Origin: Pedobacter sp. SYSU D00535
GTDB lineage: Bacteria; Bacteroidota; Bacteroidia; Sphingobacteriales; Sphingobacteriaceae
Reading direction: 5' to 3'
Length of the DNA: 64,000 nucleotides
NCBI RefSeq assembly: GCF_017355855.1
Contig: NZ_JAFEWD010000001.1
Coordinates: 62,001-126,000 of the forward strand
Shown here: piece by piece, positions 48,181-57,820 of the stretch
Layout: every line of letters starts with the position of its first letter
Position numbering within the stretch: the first letter of the stretch is position 1
Translations under genes and position numbers: made by a program
The notes under the pieces: model-generated
Database searches by the model: none
The model's input: the letters and a program-made list of their open reading frames with translations, nothing else
Told to the model about the DNA's origin: nothing

Positions 48181-50604
48181 TTACAGTTTGAAAGCAATAC
48201 CCGCCAGCACACTTCTTGGAAGCTGCGGCTCTACCGTTGTCCAACCTTTATAATAAGTTTCATTGCTGATATTATCCACTTTCAGGCTGATTCTATATAA
48301 GCGGGCATTATAAAAGGCCGTGGCATTCAGAACGGTATAAGCCGGGATAGAAAATACCCCCGTAGCAGCTGAGTTGGTGATCAAATTTTCACTTGCATAA
48401 TTTCCACCGAAACCAAAGCCCAATCCTTTTAATGCTCGTTGCTGTATGGAATAGCTGATCCAAGCGTTCACCAGGTGCGCCGGGCCCGCAGTGACCGGCC
48501 GACGGCCTTGTACTCCAGCGGCGGCTTTCGTCATTTTGCTGTCGTTATAGCTATAGCCTGCTACGATGTTCAGCCCCTTTAAGGGATTGCTCACGACGTC
48601 AGTTTCAAATCCTTTGCTCGTCTGTGTTCCATCCTGAATCGTTACGTTGTAAGGAGTTCCGTTTACTGTGATAGTTTCGGCACGTGTCATATTCGATACA
48701 GTAATGTCGTAATAGCTCGCAGTAAGACTTAGTTTATTTCGGAAGATATCAAGTTTTACCCCACCTTCCAGCTGGTTTGCATGTTGCGGTTTGAAGGTTC
48801 CTGAATAGTCAGGAAGCGGCTGAGTGACAGGCGCTACGTTTTTAAAGCCATTCATGTAATTTCCGAATAGCGCAACCTTGTCTTTAACTACCTGATAAAC
48901 CAATCCCAATTTGGGAGACCAGGCGGTTTGCAGGTACTTTCCGGTGGTTGAACCATTGCTTTGGTTAAAAGTGCCCCGGTTATCGAAGCGGTCCACGCGA
49001 ACACTTAACATCGCCATCAGTTCTGGTGTGATATTTAATACGTTAGAGACGTACGCACCGTAGACGTTATTTAGCAAGGTGTTCTTTGTGAAAGCCGCAG
49101 TACTTGCTGCTAATTTCGCTTCCACTGCGGCTTCGTTTAGTTTTCCATAGTTGGCGTCGTCTGCTTGAACAGAATTTACCTGATCAAATAAGATATAGGG
49201 TGAATTGTTATTGCGCGTTTCCAGTCTCAATGCGTCGAATCCGGCCACCAGCCTGTTTCTTAGTCCGGCAATCTGGAAGTCGCCCGTGAAGTTCTGCTGG
49301 AAGTTTCCGGAAGTGCTGATAGAGTTCTGGTCGGCCACATACCGATTCAGCAGATCATCGGTAGCACCGATGAACATGACATACTGGTAAAGGCCGTTTG
49401 ACTGGCGGTTGCTTCTGGAGAAGCTGGTTTGCGAGGTCCAGGAGTCAGACAGTTTGTAGGTGATCTGACCGAAGATATTACTGGTAGGAGTTTGAAAAGT
49501 AACGTCATTACTGGTGTAGGAGCGCTCGAAATTAAAGTTCAATTCTGCGGGTGTCCTGGCGATCAGCTGGCGACTTCTGTTTAGAAATACCATCAAGGGA
49601 TTAGTGCCCTCATAATTGTAAAATTGCGCATCCAGGTTCAAACGTAGGCGATCGCTTACCTTGTATTCAAGGGCCGGTGCTACAAAAAAGGACCGCGAAA
49701 AGCCTGCATCCTGAAAGCTGTTGCGGTAATTGTAGGCCGTGTTAAGGCGCCCCGTCAGTTTACCGTCCTTGCTCACCGGCCCATAAATATCGCCACTAAG
49801 TCTGTTTAGGTCAAAGCTACCTGTTGTATAGCTTAGCTCGCCACCAAGCGTATCAAGTGGTCTTTTGGTCACGATGTTGATCAAACCGCCGAAATTAGTC
49901 AGGGCACCGCCGAAAAGTGTACCGGATGGACCTTTGATTACCTCGATCTTTTCAATGTTCGCTGGATCCAGATCTCCGTTAGTCAGGCCTGCAATCCCGT
50001 TTACCATTGAAGCTTGGGTGGCAAACCCGCGGAGATTATAGTAGGCTGCTCCATCGCCTGCACGGCCGGTAGAAGACCAAAGCTTGTCGATTCCAGAGGA
50101 ATTTTTCAAAGCATCATTGAAATTAATCGTCATCTGCAATTGCATCAACTCTTTGTTGATCGTGGTGTATACTTGCGGATTCTCCAGGTTCTCCAGGGGT
50201 AATCTCGCTACCGATTCACTTTTTCTGGTATGAAGCGTATTTACTTTCTGGGAAGAGATAGTGACCTCTTGCAATCGTGCAGCATCAGCGCTAAGTACAA
50301 AGTCCGCGACAATTGTCTCACCAGCACCCAGTTCTACAGTTTTTTCCTGGGCAAGCGAACCTACCGCAGTCACCCGTACCATATAGGCGCCGGGGCGTAG
50401 CTCATTGAATGAATACTCTCCTGCAGTATTCGTCGCCGTGCCGCGTCCTTTTCCTTTCAGCATTACGGATATTTTCTCAGCTGGCTTTCCATCGGGTGTG
50501 CTTATGCTGCCCCGGATAGTACCGGTAGATTGGGCAAAAAGGCTGCTAAAATTCAAAAGGACAACGCTAAGTAGAAGTGTTAAAAAAGGTATCTTTTGTT
50601 TCAT
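48181..50604 (-). CDS. TonB-dependent siderophore receptor
   Basis: An 807-residue outer-membrane receptor. After the signal peptide (MKQKIPFLTLLLSVVLLNFS) comes a carboxypeptidase-like regulatory domain (TIRGSISTPDGKPAEKISVM), a plug domain (QVYTTINKELMQLQMTINFN, then YYNLRGF and KIEVIKGPSGTLFGG) and a 22-strand barrel ending in Phe-Lys-Leu. The plug and the ANQLEGGVKLD and SKGFETDVVSNP motifs are typical of ferric-siderophore receptors. Two DtxR-like palindromes precede the gene, so low metal should raise expression. The start is at 50604; the longer frame adds 13 residues outside the signal peptide. Confidence 0.92.
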   Translation of the reverse strand: MKQKIPFLTLLLSVVLLNFSSLFAQSTGTIRGSISTPDGKPAEKISVMLKGKGRGTATNTAGEYSFNELRPGAYMVRVTAVGSLAQEKTVELGAGETIVADFVLSADAARLQEVTISSQKVNTLHTRKSESVARLPLENLENPQVYTTINKELMQLQMTINFNDALKNSSGIDKLWSSTGRAGDGAAYYNLRGFATQASMVNGIAGLTNGDLDPANIEKIEVIKGPSGTLFGGALTNFGGLINIVTKRPLDTLGGELSYTTGSFDLNRLSGDIYGPVSKDGKLTGRLNTAYNYRNSFQDAGFSRSFFVAPALEYKVSDRLRLNLDAQFYNYEGTNPLMVFLNRSRQLIARTPAELNFNFERSYTSNDVTFQTPTSNIFGQITYKLSDSWTSQTSFSRSNRQSNGLYQYVMFIGATDDLLNRYVADQNSISTSGNFQQNFTGDFQIAGLRNRLVAGFDALRLETRNNNSPYILFDQVNSVQADDANYGKLNEAAVEAKLAASTAAFTKNTLLNNVYGAYVSNVLNITPELMAMLSVRVDRFDNRGTFNQSNGSTTGKYLQTAWSPKLGLVYQVVKDKVALFGNYMNGFKNVAPVTQPLPDYSGTFKPQHANQLEGGVKLDIFRNKLSLTASYYDITVSNMTRAETITVNGTPYNVTIQDGTQTSKGFETDVVSNPLKGLNIVAGYSYNDSKMTKAAAGVQGRRPVTAGPAHLVNAWISYSIQQRALKGLGFGFGGNYASENLITNSAATGVFSIPAYTVLNATAFYNARLYRISLKVDNISNETYYKGWTTVEPQLPRSVLAGIAFKL

Positions 50605-50609
50605 CTTAT

Positions 50610-50682
50610 TTGGATTGATTCTAAGTAAGGGCAAAAGAAGCACCTTTTTTTCTTTTTCACAAATAAATTAGATTAAATCTAA
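50610..50682 (-). promoter_or_regulatory. DtxR-like operators of the siderophore receptor gene
   Basis: TTAGATTAAATCTAA at 50668-50682 is a perfect 15-base palindrome. A second copy, TTGGATTGATTCTAA at 50610-50624, matches it at 12 of 15 positions. TTAGnTTAnnCTAA-like palindromes are bound by DtxR/IdeR/MntR-type metal repressors. With an iron-uptake operon directly downstream, iron-dependent repression is a reasonable inference. Confidence 0.6.
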
Positions 50683-50755
50683 ATAGTAACTATTAATTAA
50701 TTTAGTATCGCCCTGATGACTAAGAGTGCTGGTTGTTAATTGCAACTCAAATTCA

Positions 50756-52620
50756 CTACCGCTGATCCCGGGCCGGACTTCCCTTAGGGTTGGAAAAAGT
50801 TCCTGAATCAGCAGGGTTTGAGCCAGGGAAGAGGGCATTGGCTGGTTGGCTGAAGTGAAAGCCCGTGCGTCTTGGTCCCAAACAGGCGCAGCCCTCGAAC
50901 GCTAATGCAGGAACTGTGCGGTTGACTTGTGCGACAAAGGCACCTTGAGATCCTTTTATCTTTTTGTCTTGCACAAAAAGAAACCATGCCGAGCGAAGCG
51001 AGACCATGAACTCCAATAACAATCAAATCAACCCTTGTTCGGATTGCAAATGCTGTGATAGGGCTTTTTAATTTTATTCAAAAGCTCCGGAATTTTTCTC
51101 CGCTCATGGCCGCGGAAAGGCCTAGTCCTTTTGTCTTGACACAAAAGGAAACAATGCCGAGCAAAGCGAGACCATGAACACCATTAAATAACAAATAATT
51201 TGTGAATAACGTCAAGCCTTCCCGAATGTTCCTTGGCCGCACATAGCAACCGCACAAATTTGCTCATCAGCTCGGGGCCTTGGCTGCTTGTCCCCTGAAA
51301 CGCGCAAACCTTCGCTTCAGACAACCAGCCAAGGCCCCATCCCCAAGCACAAGCCAGCTGATGCGCAAATTTTTCCCGAAACTTACGGGAAGGCGGGCCC
51401 ATTGATCAACGTAGCTGCAAGTTTTCGACAAAGCTAACCGTACTACCCTCGATAAAAAGGTACTGCAGTTGAAGCAACAATCATATTTAGTACTAACGTT
51501 TATCCGGAGGGCCGGACTTCCCTCAGTGCCGGAAAAAGCTCTGGCAGCAGTAGGCCTGTGTAATGGGAAAGGGCATTGGCTGGTTGCGAAGCGAGGGATA
51601 TGGGTATGAGGGCAAAGCAGCCCAGCCCTTGAGCGCTGCTGGCAGAACTGTGCGGTTGCCTTGTGCGGTAAAGGCACCTTGGGAAGTCCTTGAGTTTTTC
51701 AGTGTTTTAATTGATTTTTAATGGCCTGAAAGAAATCGCTTCGCTAAGTTTTGGTTACTTTTCTTTCAAGAGAAAAGTGACGAGAAACACAGGCACCCTG
51801 GGAAGTCCTTGAGTTTTTCAGGTGTTAATTTGATTTTTAAAGGCATGAAAGAGATCGCTTAGCTAAGTTTTGATTACTTTTCTTTCAAGAGAACCGACCG
51901 AAGGGAGTTCATGAGTGCCGATGAAAACCAATAATCAGACGAATAAAAGTGACAAGAAAGGCCTGAGAGAGAATGCTTCGCTAAGTCTTGCTTCTTTTCT
52001 TTTTGTCTTGACACAAAAAGAAACAAAAAACTCAAGCCTTCCCGAATGTTCCTTGGCCGCACATACCAACCGCACAAATTTGCTCATCAGCTCGGGGCTG
52101 CGTCTGCTTGTCCCCTGAAACGCGCAAACCTTCGCTTCAGACAACCAGCCAATGCCCCATCCTCCCGCACAAAGTCAGCTGATGCGCAAATTTTTCCCGG
52201 AACTTACGGGACGGCCGTCCCATCGATCAACAACAAAGCTGACCGTACTACCCTCGATAAAAAGGTACTGCAATTGAAGCAACAATCATATTTAGTACGA
52301 ACGTTTATCCGGAGGGCACGGACTTCCCTCAGTGCAGGAACTGTGAGGGACCTTGAGCGAAAAGGCACCTTGGGAAGTCCTTGAGTTTTTTAGTGTCTAA
52401 TTTGATTTTTAAAGGCCTGAAAGAGATTGCTTCGCTAAGTTTTGGTTACTTTTCTTTCAAGAGAAAAGTGACAAGAAAAGCCGGAAAGTGATCGCTTCGC
52501 TAAGTTTTGGTACTTTTCTTTCAAGAAAACCAACCGAAGGGAGCTCATGAGTGCAATGAAGACCAACAATCAGACGAATAAAAGTGATAAGAACCAAAGG
52601 CACCTTGGAAATTCTTCGAG
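50756..52620. repeat. Repeat cluster 1: 205-bp repeats in alternating orientation
   Basis: No real gene in 1.9 kb. The region is built from imperfect copies of a roughly 200-bp unit. Forward copies (marked by CCGGAGGGC and CGGACTTCCCTCAGTGCC) lie at about 50756-50953, 51501-51694 and, with an internal deletion, 52305-52385. Reverse-oriented copies (marked by AAGCCTTCCCGAATGTTCCT) lie at about 51212-51410 and 52032-52231. The inverse complement of the second type aligns with the first over its whole length. Between them are short hairpins built on TCTTGAC or TTCAAG loops. Frames here, such as 136 and 112 codons, come from the repeat and not from genes. Confidence 0.85.
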
Positions 52621-52674
52621 TATTTCAGGCACAAAGCATCAGCGCTATCGTATTATCGCCACCACAATTCACAA

Positions 52675-52709
52675 AAAAGCCAGGCGCCCAATCAGAACAC
52701 CTGGCTTTT
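52675..52709 (-). terminator. Intrinsic terminator of the transglutaminase-like operon
   Basis: AAAAGCCAGG and CCTGGCTTTT form a 10-bp stem with a 15-base loop. On the minus strand it ends in a T-run, 13 bases after the stop of the leftward 736-residue gene. Confidence 0.8.
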
Positions 52710-52721
52710 CTTAAACAAAAA

Positions 52722-54932
52722 CTAATTTACCTTCTCCAGTAACACCTTCTTCAAGCCCAGCGCACTGCCTTCCTCAATTAGTTCAGCAAGAAGAGGCCAA
52801 TCTGCAGCCTTTTCGAAATAATTGGTGTAAGAACGACTGATGGTGATACGAAGCGTTTCCCCTTCCACAGCTGCCCTGGAACTGAATGCTCCGGTTTTAT
52901 TCTTTTTCTCTGCATTTAAGTCTTCCAATCCTTTAACCCTGTAACCCTTAGGTACGGCCAGATTGATGGCATACTGAAATGTCCTTGGTCCTGACATATA
53001 CACATCCACTGTGCGGGTCCGGCTTTCATCATCCAATTTAAGAAAAGAGCCAGCCAATTTTCCAGCCTCAACGATGTAGTTGTTGCCTGCTTTCTTGACA
53101 AAATTGTCCAGCACGAATGTGGCCGTATACTCAAACTCAGGAGCTGACGCTTTCAAGCCCGAGTTGAGGATCTTGTAGTTGCTGAGTTGTTGTGGCTCCT
53201 GGTCGAAGTGTTCTTTGATCTCTGAAGAAAAATTGTTCTTCTCGTCAAGCCTTGCCTTTTCAAAAGCCGCCTGATAGTCATCTACCATTTTCTTAGTGAT
53301 ATAGTTCTTTGACAAACGTGTTTGAAGCGGCTTGCCTTTTACGAGTGCCGTCAGTTCCCGGTCGATATCCTCCATCAGCAACAGGTGAGCCTGAACATCG
53401 CTCCGAAGGAAGCCGCGCTGTTTGCTCGTTCGGGTAATTTTTACCTTCTGCGGCGCTTCGTTAAGCAGGCTTACATGAAGTACTTCCGATAAAGTATTCT
53501 CGTCACTGCTGCCTGCCGGGAGCACTGTTTCGCTTTTTGTAAAGTTCGTTTCAAACTTGTTTTTTCTGTCAGGTTTCAGCACAATAGCTTTTTCGCCCAG
53601 AAACATGTGAGGAATTTCATTATACAATCCTGTAACGCTGTTAAAAAACAGATAGATGGGTTTCGCTCCCTTCACCCGGATAAAGGTTTCCAGGGGAGTA
53701 TCTCGCTTTTTAGCATCTAACGCCGGCGAGAATCTGGAAGCTGCAAGCAGAACGTCGTGATCAATTTTCAAATCAATGAGGTTCTGACTGAACACCGCGG
53801 CATTGTACAAGCTCTTGGCTGTCCTGGAATTGCGTGCGTTCGACATATCCATCTCTTCTCCATCATAAAAGCAAAAGAGGGAATGTTTCCAGGTGTCGTA
53901 TAGCTTGCAGATCACGCTGTCCAAAGGCACTGCCTTCAATTGTTTAGCACCTCCGAAGTAGTCTTTTACTTTAGTGCTGATCTCCGGATCTGCCACCCCT
54001 GTCCTTGCATCATACATGTTTTTCAGCGTCTCTATATGGGCGTCAACTACAGGCAGAGTCGACTCCTCTCGGGTTGAGCCTTTTCCTACAAACGTCCCTG
54101 ACACCGAGATGTAGGGGAACTGACGGTAGGGGGACGACCAGATCAGGCCCTTATGCTTGGGAAGGTTACTGAGTTGAGCTGTCAGAATATGGTCTTTATC
54201 ACTGTTCGTGGTGATCTTTAGTTCAGGAGCCCCATTGCCACTCATCTGCCTGACCACAATGTTGGGTCCGTAGCGGAAGTGGATCTTATAGTTTAGCACC
54301 GGGTACTCATCTTTCAGGAAAAATACATAATTGTTATCGTCGTAGTTGTCAGCATATCCTTCGGTAATCTCCGAGGTAGCAATGTAGTAATCGATGATAT
54401 CACCGACGCTGAGGTTGGACACCGCAATTTTTCCGGCCTCGTCTTTTTTATCCTTCAGCAGCACCTGTTCATCAATATCTACCTCAATGGTTTTACCATC
54501 GGATTTCAGAATTTTGATACCAATAAATGTCTCTGCCGTATTTCTCAGCTTTGACACGCCGAAGTGACTGGTATTGTCCAGCCTTTTCTGATATTCGATG
54601 GTCGAAAATTCCTCCAGGGAAGATTTGTCGTTCAGTTTTACTCGTTCACGGAAAATCGTTGTTTTATCGGTACGGGCCACATTGCCGGTTCCGCCGGATG
54701 CACCCCATTTAAACCTGCTGCCCTTGGTCCGCTGCAGGTCAAAGTAACGGGCCAGCACCACAGCACTTTCAGAATTCATACCTGCAGGCGCCTCCTTCAG
54801 TTCAAAGCCAGGTGCCGGAGTCGCCCATACCTGCTTCTTTATCTCTTCCGCCTTTTGCTGGTAGCTCAGTTTCTGCCCGAAGGCCAGGCATTGGACCAGC
54901 AGCAGGGGGGTAATAAGTAAGGTTTTTTTCAT
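52722..54932 (-). CDS. DUF3857-domain secreted protein with degenerate transglutaminase domain
   Basis: A 736-residue exported protein (signal MKKTLLITPLLLVQCLAFGQ). An N-terminal DUF3857-type beta domain (about 60-280) is followed by a region that aligns in layout with the transglutaminase core of its neighbour. However, the Cys, His and Asp are not present: LYNAAVFSQNLIDLKIDHDV stands where the partner has GDCKGMANLTKNLLVALGFD. A C-terminal beta domain follows. It is therefore probably a non-catalytic relative. It begins in a TAATG overlap with the active paralogue, so the two are made together and may form a complex (inference). Confidence 0.8.
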   Translation of the reverse strand: MKKTLLITPLLLVQCLAFGQKLSYQQKAEEIKKQVWATPAPGFELKEAPAGMNSESAVVLARYFDLQRTKGSRFKWGASGGTGNVARTDKTTIFRERVKLNDKSSLEEFSTIEYQKRLDNTSHFGVSKLRNTAETFIGIKILKSDGKTIEVDIDEQVLLKDKKDEAGKIAVSNLSVGDIIDYYIATSEITEGYADNYDDNNYVFFLKDEYPVLNYKIHFRYGPNIVVRQMSGNGAPELKITTNSDKDHILTAQLSNLPKHKGLIWSSPYRQFPYISVSGTFVGKGSTREESTLPVVDAHIETLKNMYDARTGVADPEISTKVKDYFGGAKQLKAVPLDSVICKLYDTWKHSLFCFYDGEEMDMSNARNSRTAKSLYNAAVFSQNLIDLKIDHDVLLAASRFSPALDAKKRDTPLETFIRVKGAKPIYLFFNSVTGLYNEIPHMFLGEKAIVLKPDRKNKFETNFTKSETVLPAGSSDENTLSEVLHVSLLNEAPQKVKITRTSKQRGFLRSDVQAHLLLMEDIDRELTALVKGKPLQTRLSKNYITKKMVDDYQAAFEKARLDEKNNFSSEIKEHFDQEPQQLSNYKILNSGLKASAPEFEYTATFVLDNFVKKAGNNYIVEAGKLAGSFLKLDDESRTRTVDVYMSGPRTFQYAINLAVPKGYRVKGLEDLNAEKKNKTGAFSSRAAVEGETLRITISRSYTNYFEKAADWPLLAELIEEGSALGLKKVLLEKVN

Positions 54933-56800
54933 TATGATTTTGGTTTTAGAATAACTGTTTCGTTGTACGCTGTATTTAACTTCTTAATGTCCGCGTTCCA
55001 CTGCGCAAACTGAGCACGTTGAATACGGGGATTTTGAAAGCGCAACGTTTTTTTATAAAATACTTTGTCGCCTTCTTGTCGGTAGGAGATTTTGAATTCA
55101 TAGTTGGCATTACGAATGGAAAGATCTTGGGGAAGGCTTCCCACAGTATAATCCGAAGGTATTTTTAGCTCCGTTTCTCGTTCGATATTGAACTTGTAAG
55201 GAAGCCAGTAGTCGTGTCTCCGGCTAGCTTCATCGATCTGGAAGTTGCCAAACTCCTTCCGCAGATCCATCTCTACATAATATTCTTTATCGAAAGAGCT
55301 GATCCCGCTCTTCTGTACCACGTTGTACCGGATGCTCAGCTCCTCATCATAATTGTTCAGATCAGAGGTGGTCACATTCTTCACCGTGTTTTCTTCGCCG
55401 CTGCTCAAATACTTCATTAAACTATTTTCGTAGTCACTTTTTTTCAAAGCATTAATGCGGCTAAGCATATACTCTTTCTCTTCTCCTTTATAGCTGTGCT
55501 GAGCAGTCCCCTGCAAGGCAGCAGCCTGCAGATTTAGCAGCCTTTTTTCATAATCCAGGTTCTGGGAAACGCTGGTAGCAGGGATTTTAGACAAAATGTA
55601 TTTTTCACCATCTTCTATCAGCACCTGCCGGCCCTGGATGCGTTCGGCATACTCGTTAAAAGGCAGGTAAGTTTCTGTCGCGTCCAGAAAATACTGCTTC
55701 CCTTTATAGTTGACTGCACAGATCATGTGGTTATCTACGGCTAACGAAGGAGTACTGTAATCATAAGCAATGTGATTGGTTCCAATCCAGCACAGGCGGG
55801 CATCAAACCCCAGGGCGACCAGAAGATTTTTAGTAAGATTAGCCATGCCTTTGCAGTCGCCGTACTTTTTCCTGAGTACTTCATCGGCTTTGTCGGGTCT
55901 GAAGCCGGCAATACCATCTTCAAAAGCGATGTAACGGACGTTATCCTGCACCCAATAGAAGATCTTCTTGATTTTCTGCAGGTCATCGCTCAGTCCCTGC
56001 GTTAGTTCAAGTGCCTTGGCCTTCACGGCCTCCCTGTTTTCACCGTTTACTGCAACAGCCTTGTACCAGGCATACTGGTCGGCAAGGGTATTGAAATAGG
56101 TGATCGAAGTGCCATTATAGCTGGCTGATTTTGGTAAAAAAAGCAGGTGAGGGTAGAGGTAGGTGGGACCAGGGCTTTCCGGTTCTGCCTTTTGAGGAGC
56201 CAGATTACTGACCTGGTAGGTGAATACGTCGGCATCGTCACGCTTATCATAGCGGACGGTTTTGAAGATGTTGGGGCCGAAATTCAACTCTTTGATGTCG
56301 AGCTTCATCCACCTCGGTACAGATACACGGATCTCACGCGATTGTATCCGGTAGGGCTCCGTGAAATACAGGTTGCAGAAATACCTGGGGTCTTCTGTTG
56401 TTTTTACAATCGTGGAAGTAGCCTTATTCCCCTTTTCTTTAAGAACAATTGGGAAATGACAAACCCGGGCATCTGAATAGAAAATCCCGTCAATCGAATG
56501 GTGGCTATATTGCGGGCTGAAGCCCAGAGGCTTATACCCATTCACCGTGCAGCTTACCTGATCGATTTCGGTGTCGTTATCATAGAACTCCGCCACCTGG
56601 ATATTGGCATTATAACCCTCGGCCAGATAGTTCAGTACCTCCTTTTGTCGCACTTTCACCTGCGACGTCTTTCCGTTCCACTCGAACTTGATCTCGGTCA
56701 CGGCACTGGTGATTAGAACACTTGAATCGGGCTCGACAGCAAAAGATTTGATAACAGCAACAAAGGCTATCATCAATGACAGAAACAGATTCTTTAACAT
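54932..56800 (-). CDS. DUF3857 and transglutaminase-like domain protein
   Basis: A 622-residue exported protein with an N-terminal DUF3857-type domain (about 25-230), a transglutaminase-like cysteine protease domain (about 260-385) and a C-terminal beta domain. The catalytic triad is visible: Cys316 in YGDCKGMA, His358 in VDNHMICAV and Asp373 in YFLDATE. Such proteins are thought to be envelope proteases or crosslinkers, with unknown substrate. The stop overlaps the start of the degenerate paralogue by one base. This gene pair lies between the two repeat clusters. Confidence 0.9.
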   Translation of the reverse strand: MLKNLFLSLMIAFVAVIKSFAVEPDSSVLITSAVTEIKFEWNGKTSQVKVRQKEVLNYLAEGYNANIQVAEFYDNDTEIDQVSCTVNGYKPLGFSPQYSHHSIDGIFYSDARVCHFPIVLKEKGNKATSTIVKTTEDPRYFCNLYFTEPYRIQSREIRVSVPRWMKLDIKELNFGPNIFKTVRYDKRDDADVFTYQVSNLAPQKAEPESPGPTYLYPHLLFLPKSASYNGTSITYFNTLADQYAWYKAVAVNGENREAVKAKALELTQGLSDDLQKIKKIFYWVQDNVRYIAFEDGIAGFRPDKADEVLRKKYGDCKGMANLTKNLLVALGFDARLCWIGTNHIAYDYSTPSLAVDNHMICAVNYKGKQYFLDATETYLPFNEYAERIQGRQVLIEDGEKYILSKIPATSVSQNLDYEKRLLNLQAAALQGTAQHSYKGEEKEYMLSRINALKKSDYENSLMKYLSSGEENTVKNVTTSDLNNYDEELSIRYNVVQKSGISSFDKEYYVEMDLRKEFGNFQIDEASRRHDYWLPYKFNIERETELKIPSDYTVGSLPQDLSIRNANYEFKISYRQEGDKVFYKKTLRFQNPRIQRAQFAQWNADIKKLNTAYNETVILKPKS

Positions 56801-57009
56801 AAGAATATAAATTTGATAGAGCGCTTGTAACCGGTTAGTCCGGATGCGGGGTTCTCAGGTCGTTGGGAGCTGATTCCAACCTCGCAGCTTCGGGAGAGCG
56901 TTTGAAGCCGGAGTTGTGATAATACTTAATGAGCGGGATTTCTCAGCTTTCTTTAAAATGAATGAACGCTATTGCTTTTGTTACCATTCTCAGGAGGGAA
57001 GCCCGGAAC

Positions 57010-57588
57010 CTACTTTCTTCCGCCGCCGAACATCCAGCCCAGCTTAAGGGAAGCATAATCGCCGTTGAAGCCGTAAGTCTTCAGTAACTTATTGTATTCG
57101 AGTCCCAGTCGGAAGTGTCCCGTTTCAAATCCGGTCCGCGCAAGAATGGCAGGGCTGTCTTTGTGGGTCAAGCGTTCTCCTGATTCATCTACGGCTGCCG
57201 CGTCCAGCACACCTACACCAATGCCAAACAGGGGACGTAGTCCATTCGTGTTCAGATAGTAGTCGCCGGTAGCCATGTAGGAGCCCGCCAGGTCGTCAAA
57301 TTCAATTCTGCTTCCGGCAGCATAAATCCGTTCTCCGCTTTCCAGCCGAAGACCGAAGGTGAGTTTATCGTTGATAGCATACTTAGGTTCCATCGCTAAC
57401 ACGACACCTACGTCGCCTCCCTTACCGGTGGCCATGGTCGGCCCCACTGCAAGCTCTACTTTAAAGGCTTTAAAAGATTGTGCGCACACACTAGCCTTCG
57501 CACCCAGTGCTAAGGCCGCAACTAACATCATACGTTTCAATTGTGACAAGTTTTGCTCAAATATAGAAAAGAAGCTTTGTTTTTGCAT
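57010..57588 (-). CDS. Small outer-membrane beta-barrel-like protein
   Basis: A protein of up to 192 residues. The exported part has the export signal MMLVAALALGAKASVCAQ and then alternating strands: FKVELAVGPTMATG, YAINDKLTFGLRLESGE, LRPLFGIGVGVLD, FETGHFRLGLEYNKLL, and the end YASLKLGWMFGGGRK, the pattern of an eight- or ten-strand porin-like barrel. The true start is uncertain: ATG 57588 gives a long N-terminal region, while a TTG or ATG near 57531-57540 gives a normal signal peptide. It is leftward and monocistronic. Confidence 0.65.
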   Translation of the reverse strand: MQKQSFFSIFEQNLSQLKRMMLVAALALGAKASVCAQSFKAFKVELAVGPTMATGKGGDVGVVLAMEPKYAINDKLTFGLRLESGERIYAAGSRIEFDDLAGSYMATGDYYLNTNGLRPLFGIGVGVLDAAAVDESGERLTHKDSPAILARTGFETGHFRLGLEYNKLLKTYGFNGDYASLKLGWMFGGGRK

Positions 57589-57820
57589 AAAGCTTCTTTC
57601 GTCGGAGAGAAAAAAAGTACCTTCAAACGAAAGCATGCCCTTGAGATTTTTCTGCCCTAAAAACAAGAAACGAGGACTTATCTGGGTCAGCTCCCAAGCT
57701 ACCGCGGGGGAGGCTGAAGTCCTATTGAACTTGGTTGTTTGTGTACGTTCTTTCTCCTTTTGTTCATTAAAATTCTTTGTCCTATCATTGTATTCGATTT
57801 TTTAAAAAAGCCGATACCTT

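Noticed and set aside
51267-52384. Frames of 60-136 codons within repeat cluster 1
   Set aside because: The same peptides recur wherever the repeat occurs, on both strands, and run through hairpins. They reflect the repeat sequence.
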